64,000 nucleotides of DNA from Colius striatus (lineage: Eukaryota > Chordata > Aves > Coliiformes > Coliidae). Location of the stretch: NCBI RefSeq assembly GCF_028858725.1, contig NC_084761.1, positions 27,620,501 through 27,684,500 on the forward strand, given 5' to 3'. Shown here one piece after another: positions 61,442-64,000 of this stretch (position 1 is the first letter of the stretch; each line of letters begins with the position of its first letter). A model generated the notes under the pieces. It had not been told where the DNA came from. It was given only the letters and a program-made list of their open reading frames with translations, and searched no databases. Position numbers and translations under genes: made by a program.

Positions 61442-64000
61442 GCTTCCTTTATTCCTTAAAGACAAAAACATGTATTTTTCTAAAAATAAATTTATTGGCT
61501 CAAGGTCTGATATCCTGGAGCTGCTTGAAGAAAATTAATTTCCTCTATTGCAGTTACTGTGTGTTTTAAAATGGAACTGCGCCTTTATTCTAATGTTCTC
61601 CACCTAGTCGTGCTAGTGACTGTATGACAGACAACAGTGATCTTACTGGCTGGTAGAAATGCAAGCCAATAAGAGCAGGTCAAGCTCTAGTATACATAGT
61701 ATTAGACAGTAAAAAATTTTATATATAAATGTATTGTTGAAAAAGCTAAAAGAAAAAAGGGAAAATTATACATGATTTTATGTCAGATTTGAAAACAATA
61801 TTTCATGCACGTCTGCTGCTTGTCTATGTAAGCATATCTGTCTACTACAGCAAAAAGGAAGACATTCACTTTGATCTCTGTACTTAAAGAAGAGTCAGTT
61901 GTAGGGGGCTTTCAGCCACTTCATAGACCATAAGAGTGCTTGAGAAATGTAGTACCATCTGTACAGCTTTTTTCTCTCTGCAAGTGAAATGTCTCTCTAC
62001 ATATGAATTCAGCAATGTTTTAGTCAGGGAAAATTTGACTTAAGTCTGCAAACCATCAAGTTACATCAACAATTGCAAACATCATTTACACTTTTATTTC
62101 ATTTAACCTCGATTAAGCATTAAGTGAATGAGATTAAACTTTATACATTTATGCTGTATTTGTTGCTGAATTTAATGTCTAAAGACTGAAGTCTGTAAGT
62201 TTTTGACACTGCTGAAGGGGAGTGGAGGAAGCAATTCTCAAAGAAAATGTAAATGCTCAACTCTTTAACAAAGGCACACTTGCATATATAAACTCTTTCA
62301 CTGGCACTAATTATCACACAAAGTAGATGTTGTGGTCATGTTCTATTGAATATATTATGTGTTTATAATTTTAGCTACTTCCTGTCATGACAGTGATGTC
62401 TTTCATTCTGTTACTTCATAGTATCTGTTCTTTGAATGCTGTTGTGTTTGGCAAAAAGAAAAGAAGGAAAAAAATGCAAATACACTCCCACTCACCCCTG
62501 GCAAGTCCATACTGAGGAATGTAGTTTTTCTCAGTTCTACATCAGCAGTTCTTTAACAGTGATGCAGCATTTTGTGGCAAAATGCAGACAGCCTTTCAGG
62601 ACTGCTTTGGCTTTGACTTCTGGAACACTGTTCCATTTATGGTACTTGATTACATTTTTACAAGTTGAATGGAGTAAATATTTACTGCTGGAATGAAAGT
62701 TTTACATATGTACATCAGGCATTGAATAAATAAAACACTTTGAGTATCTAACATGTAAAAAGATGGATCTTATCCTTGCAAAGTGTCTTTGTATATTCCA
62801 CACTGAGAGAAGTGGTTCAAAAATACTCCCTGAAGTGCTAAGGTGCATACATCTTCAGAAAATGCATGCAGCTTATTTGTGGGTTGAGTCAGCTGTTGTC
62901 TTTACAACAGAATTTGTAATGTCTCAGGTTAAACAAATGGAACACAAACAACTTTTGTAATCATCTGGCACACTGTTTAAACAAGAGCAATTTCTGCTTT
63001 CTCCTGCATTTGTGAATGATGACCTTTATCTTCAACAAAGAATATAGTAATTCTTTTTATACTTTCCTGTTATATTAAAGTAGCCTGAAAGTTCTGCCTT
63101 TGATAACTAATTTTTAAGCTCCAGTGCTCTGACATGGATTTACTAAGTTACATTTAAATGCTATTTAACTTTCAACTTTCCTGTCTTTGAATTATTACTG
63201 TGTTGGATGTTCAACAGGCTGAAATTCCACTGCGCTGCACATCACGAAACACAGACATTGGGGAGAGAACAACTATTACTTGAAATAGAAAAAAGCAATG
63301 TAATGAATTCCAAGGAATTAGAACATTTTGAGGTGTATAATAAAACTTTTAACTTTTTCTTGGTTTTGCTGTAGGGAATTGTAGGAATGAATTTTCTTTT
63401 GATGTAAAATAACAGTAAGCAGCTATTTGATGCCTAGGATATGGAAGAGGAATATTGCTTGCATTTTGAGGGAATCTGTATTTCCTTTCTGATGGTTAGT
63501 TAAGAAGAATGTTCTTTCTTTCATTGACCTTAATTGTGTTATGCACTGATTTTAAGCAATTGACCTAGGAAGAATTCCAGTTGTATTTGATGGAATTTAA
63601 CAGAAGCAGAAGACAGAGGTAATGGTGAACTGTTAGAGTTCTTCTAATCTTTCAGATTCTGTTGTCTTTACTAGATTCTCAGGATATGGAGCAACCTTAG
63701 AGACACAGGTTCTGCTTTGTCTTGGTACGCATTTTGTTATCATCACCGTATTAGCTTGAGCTGAGCAAGCTTCTCCCTAGAAAAATTTAAATACGTGCTA
63801 AGCCTTACACTTGTTCAGTGCTGTATTTCTGCACCTGAGCACATTTTTGTTGCCAAGTCAAGGCTTAAAATATAGATACTAACACATTTGCTGTGAATCC
63901 ATATCCTTTTCTTAATGTCTTCACACTGCCTGCAAGAGCAGTAAGCTTTGCAGCTACTGCCTGGCTCAGGATTTCTCTGATGCAGGTGTAGTTGAGTACT

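Larger units (their letters stand above)
55849..64000 (+). other. INTU: INTU intron 2 (incomplete, runs off the window)
   Basis: The intron begins with GTAAGTG and I could not find exon 3 (expected to continue the PDZ domain) before the window ends, so the intron is longer than 8.1 kb. Recognised contents are a degraded minus-strand LTR (about 58200-58800), a protein-like minus-strand ORF (59470-59727) and a T-run/A-run low-complexity patch at about 61406-61441. The rest is AT-rich with open frames at most 100 codons and no recognisable domain. Confidence 0.7.

Noticed and set aside
1..64000. CRISPR arrays, operons, bacterial mobile systems, tRNA or rRNA genes
   Set aside because: No regularly spaced repeats, no polycistronic gene layout and no recognisable tRNA or rRNA sequence were seen. 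The window is vertebrate nuclear DNA.

Overview
The window is nuclear DNA from a bird. The evidence is the set of CR1 LINE fragments carrying the avian 3' end (a GGTTGGACTAGATGATC-like block followed by ATTCTRTG-type octamers), an avian ERVL-type LTR, AT-rich intergenic DNA with small GC-rich promoter islands, and spliced exons of a vertebrate gene. The species cannot be named from this.

Layout. From 1 to about 44,400 I find no convincing gene. This part is AT-rich intergenic sequence with at least six recognisable CR1 pieces (1240-2697, 6255-7114, 9224-9325, 16758-16938, 17166-17698, 23974-24250), the best preserved CR1 copy at 26050-26776 (minus), older and more degraded CR1/L3-like sequence (about 9690-10400 and 24775-25600), a fossil of a different non-LTR reverse transcriptase (12651-13115), and an LTR with no viral coding region (about 38260-39439). 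Two CTCF-like motifs (35156 and 37611) and a palindrome-rich block (43150-43263) are possible regulatory sites. A GC-rich island at about 44420-45500 contains a short open exon-like segment with a good splice donor.

The one confidently identified gene is INTU (inturned, a planar cell polarity and ciliogenesis effector) on the plus strand. Its promoter island is at about 50400-50960, coding exon 1 is 50592-50728, and coding exon 2 is 55262-55848, ending inside the PDZ domain. Intron 2 runs to the end of the window and the remaining exons lie outside it. Introns 1 and 2 contain a small CR1 tail, an old CR1 fragment, a degraded minus-strand LTR (about 58200-58800) and an unexplained protein-like minus-strand ORF (59470-59727).

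The exon-like segment in the upstream island ends in the same splice phase as INTU exon 1, so it could be an alternative INTU first exon. That is inference. I found no CRISPR array, operon, or evidence of a new multi-gene system. The less expected items are the possible second INTU promoter, the foreign-looking RT fossil, the divergent CTCF-like pair and the minus-strand ORF in intron 2.
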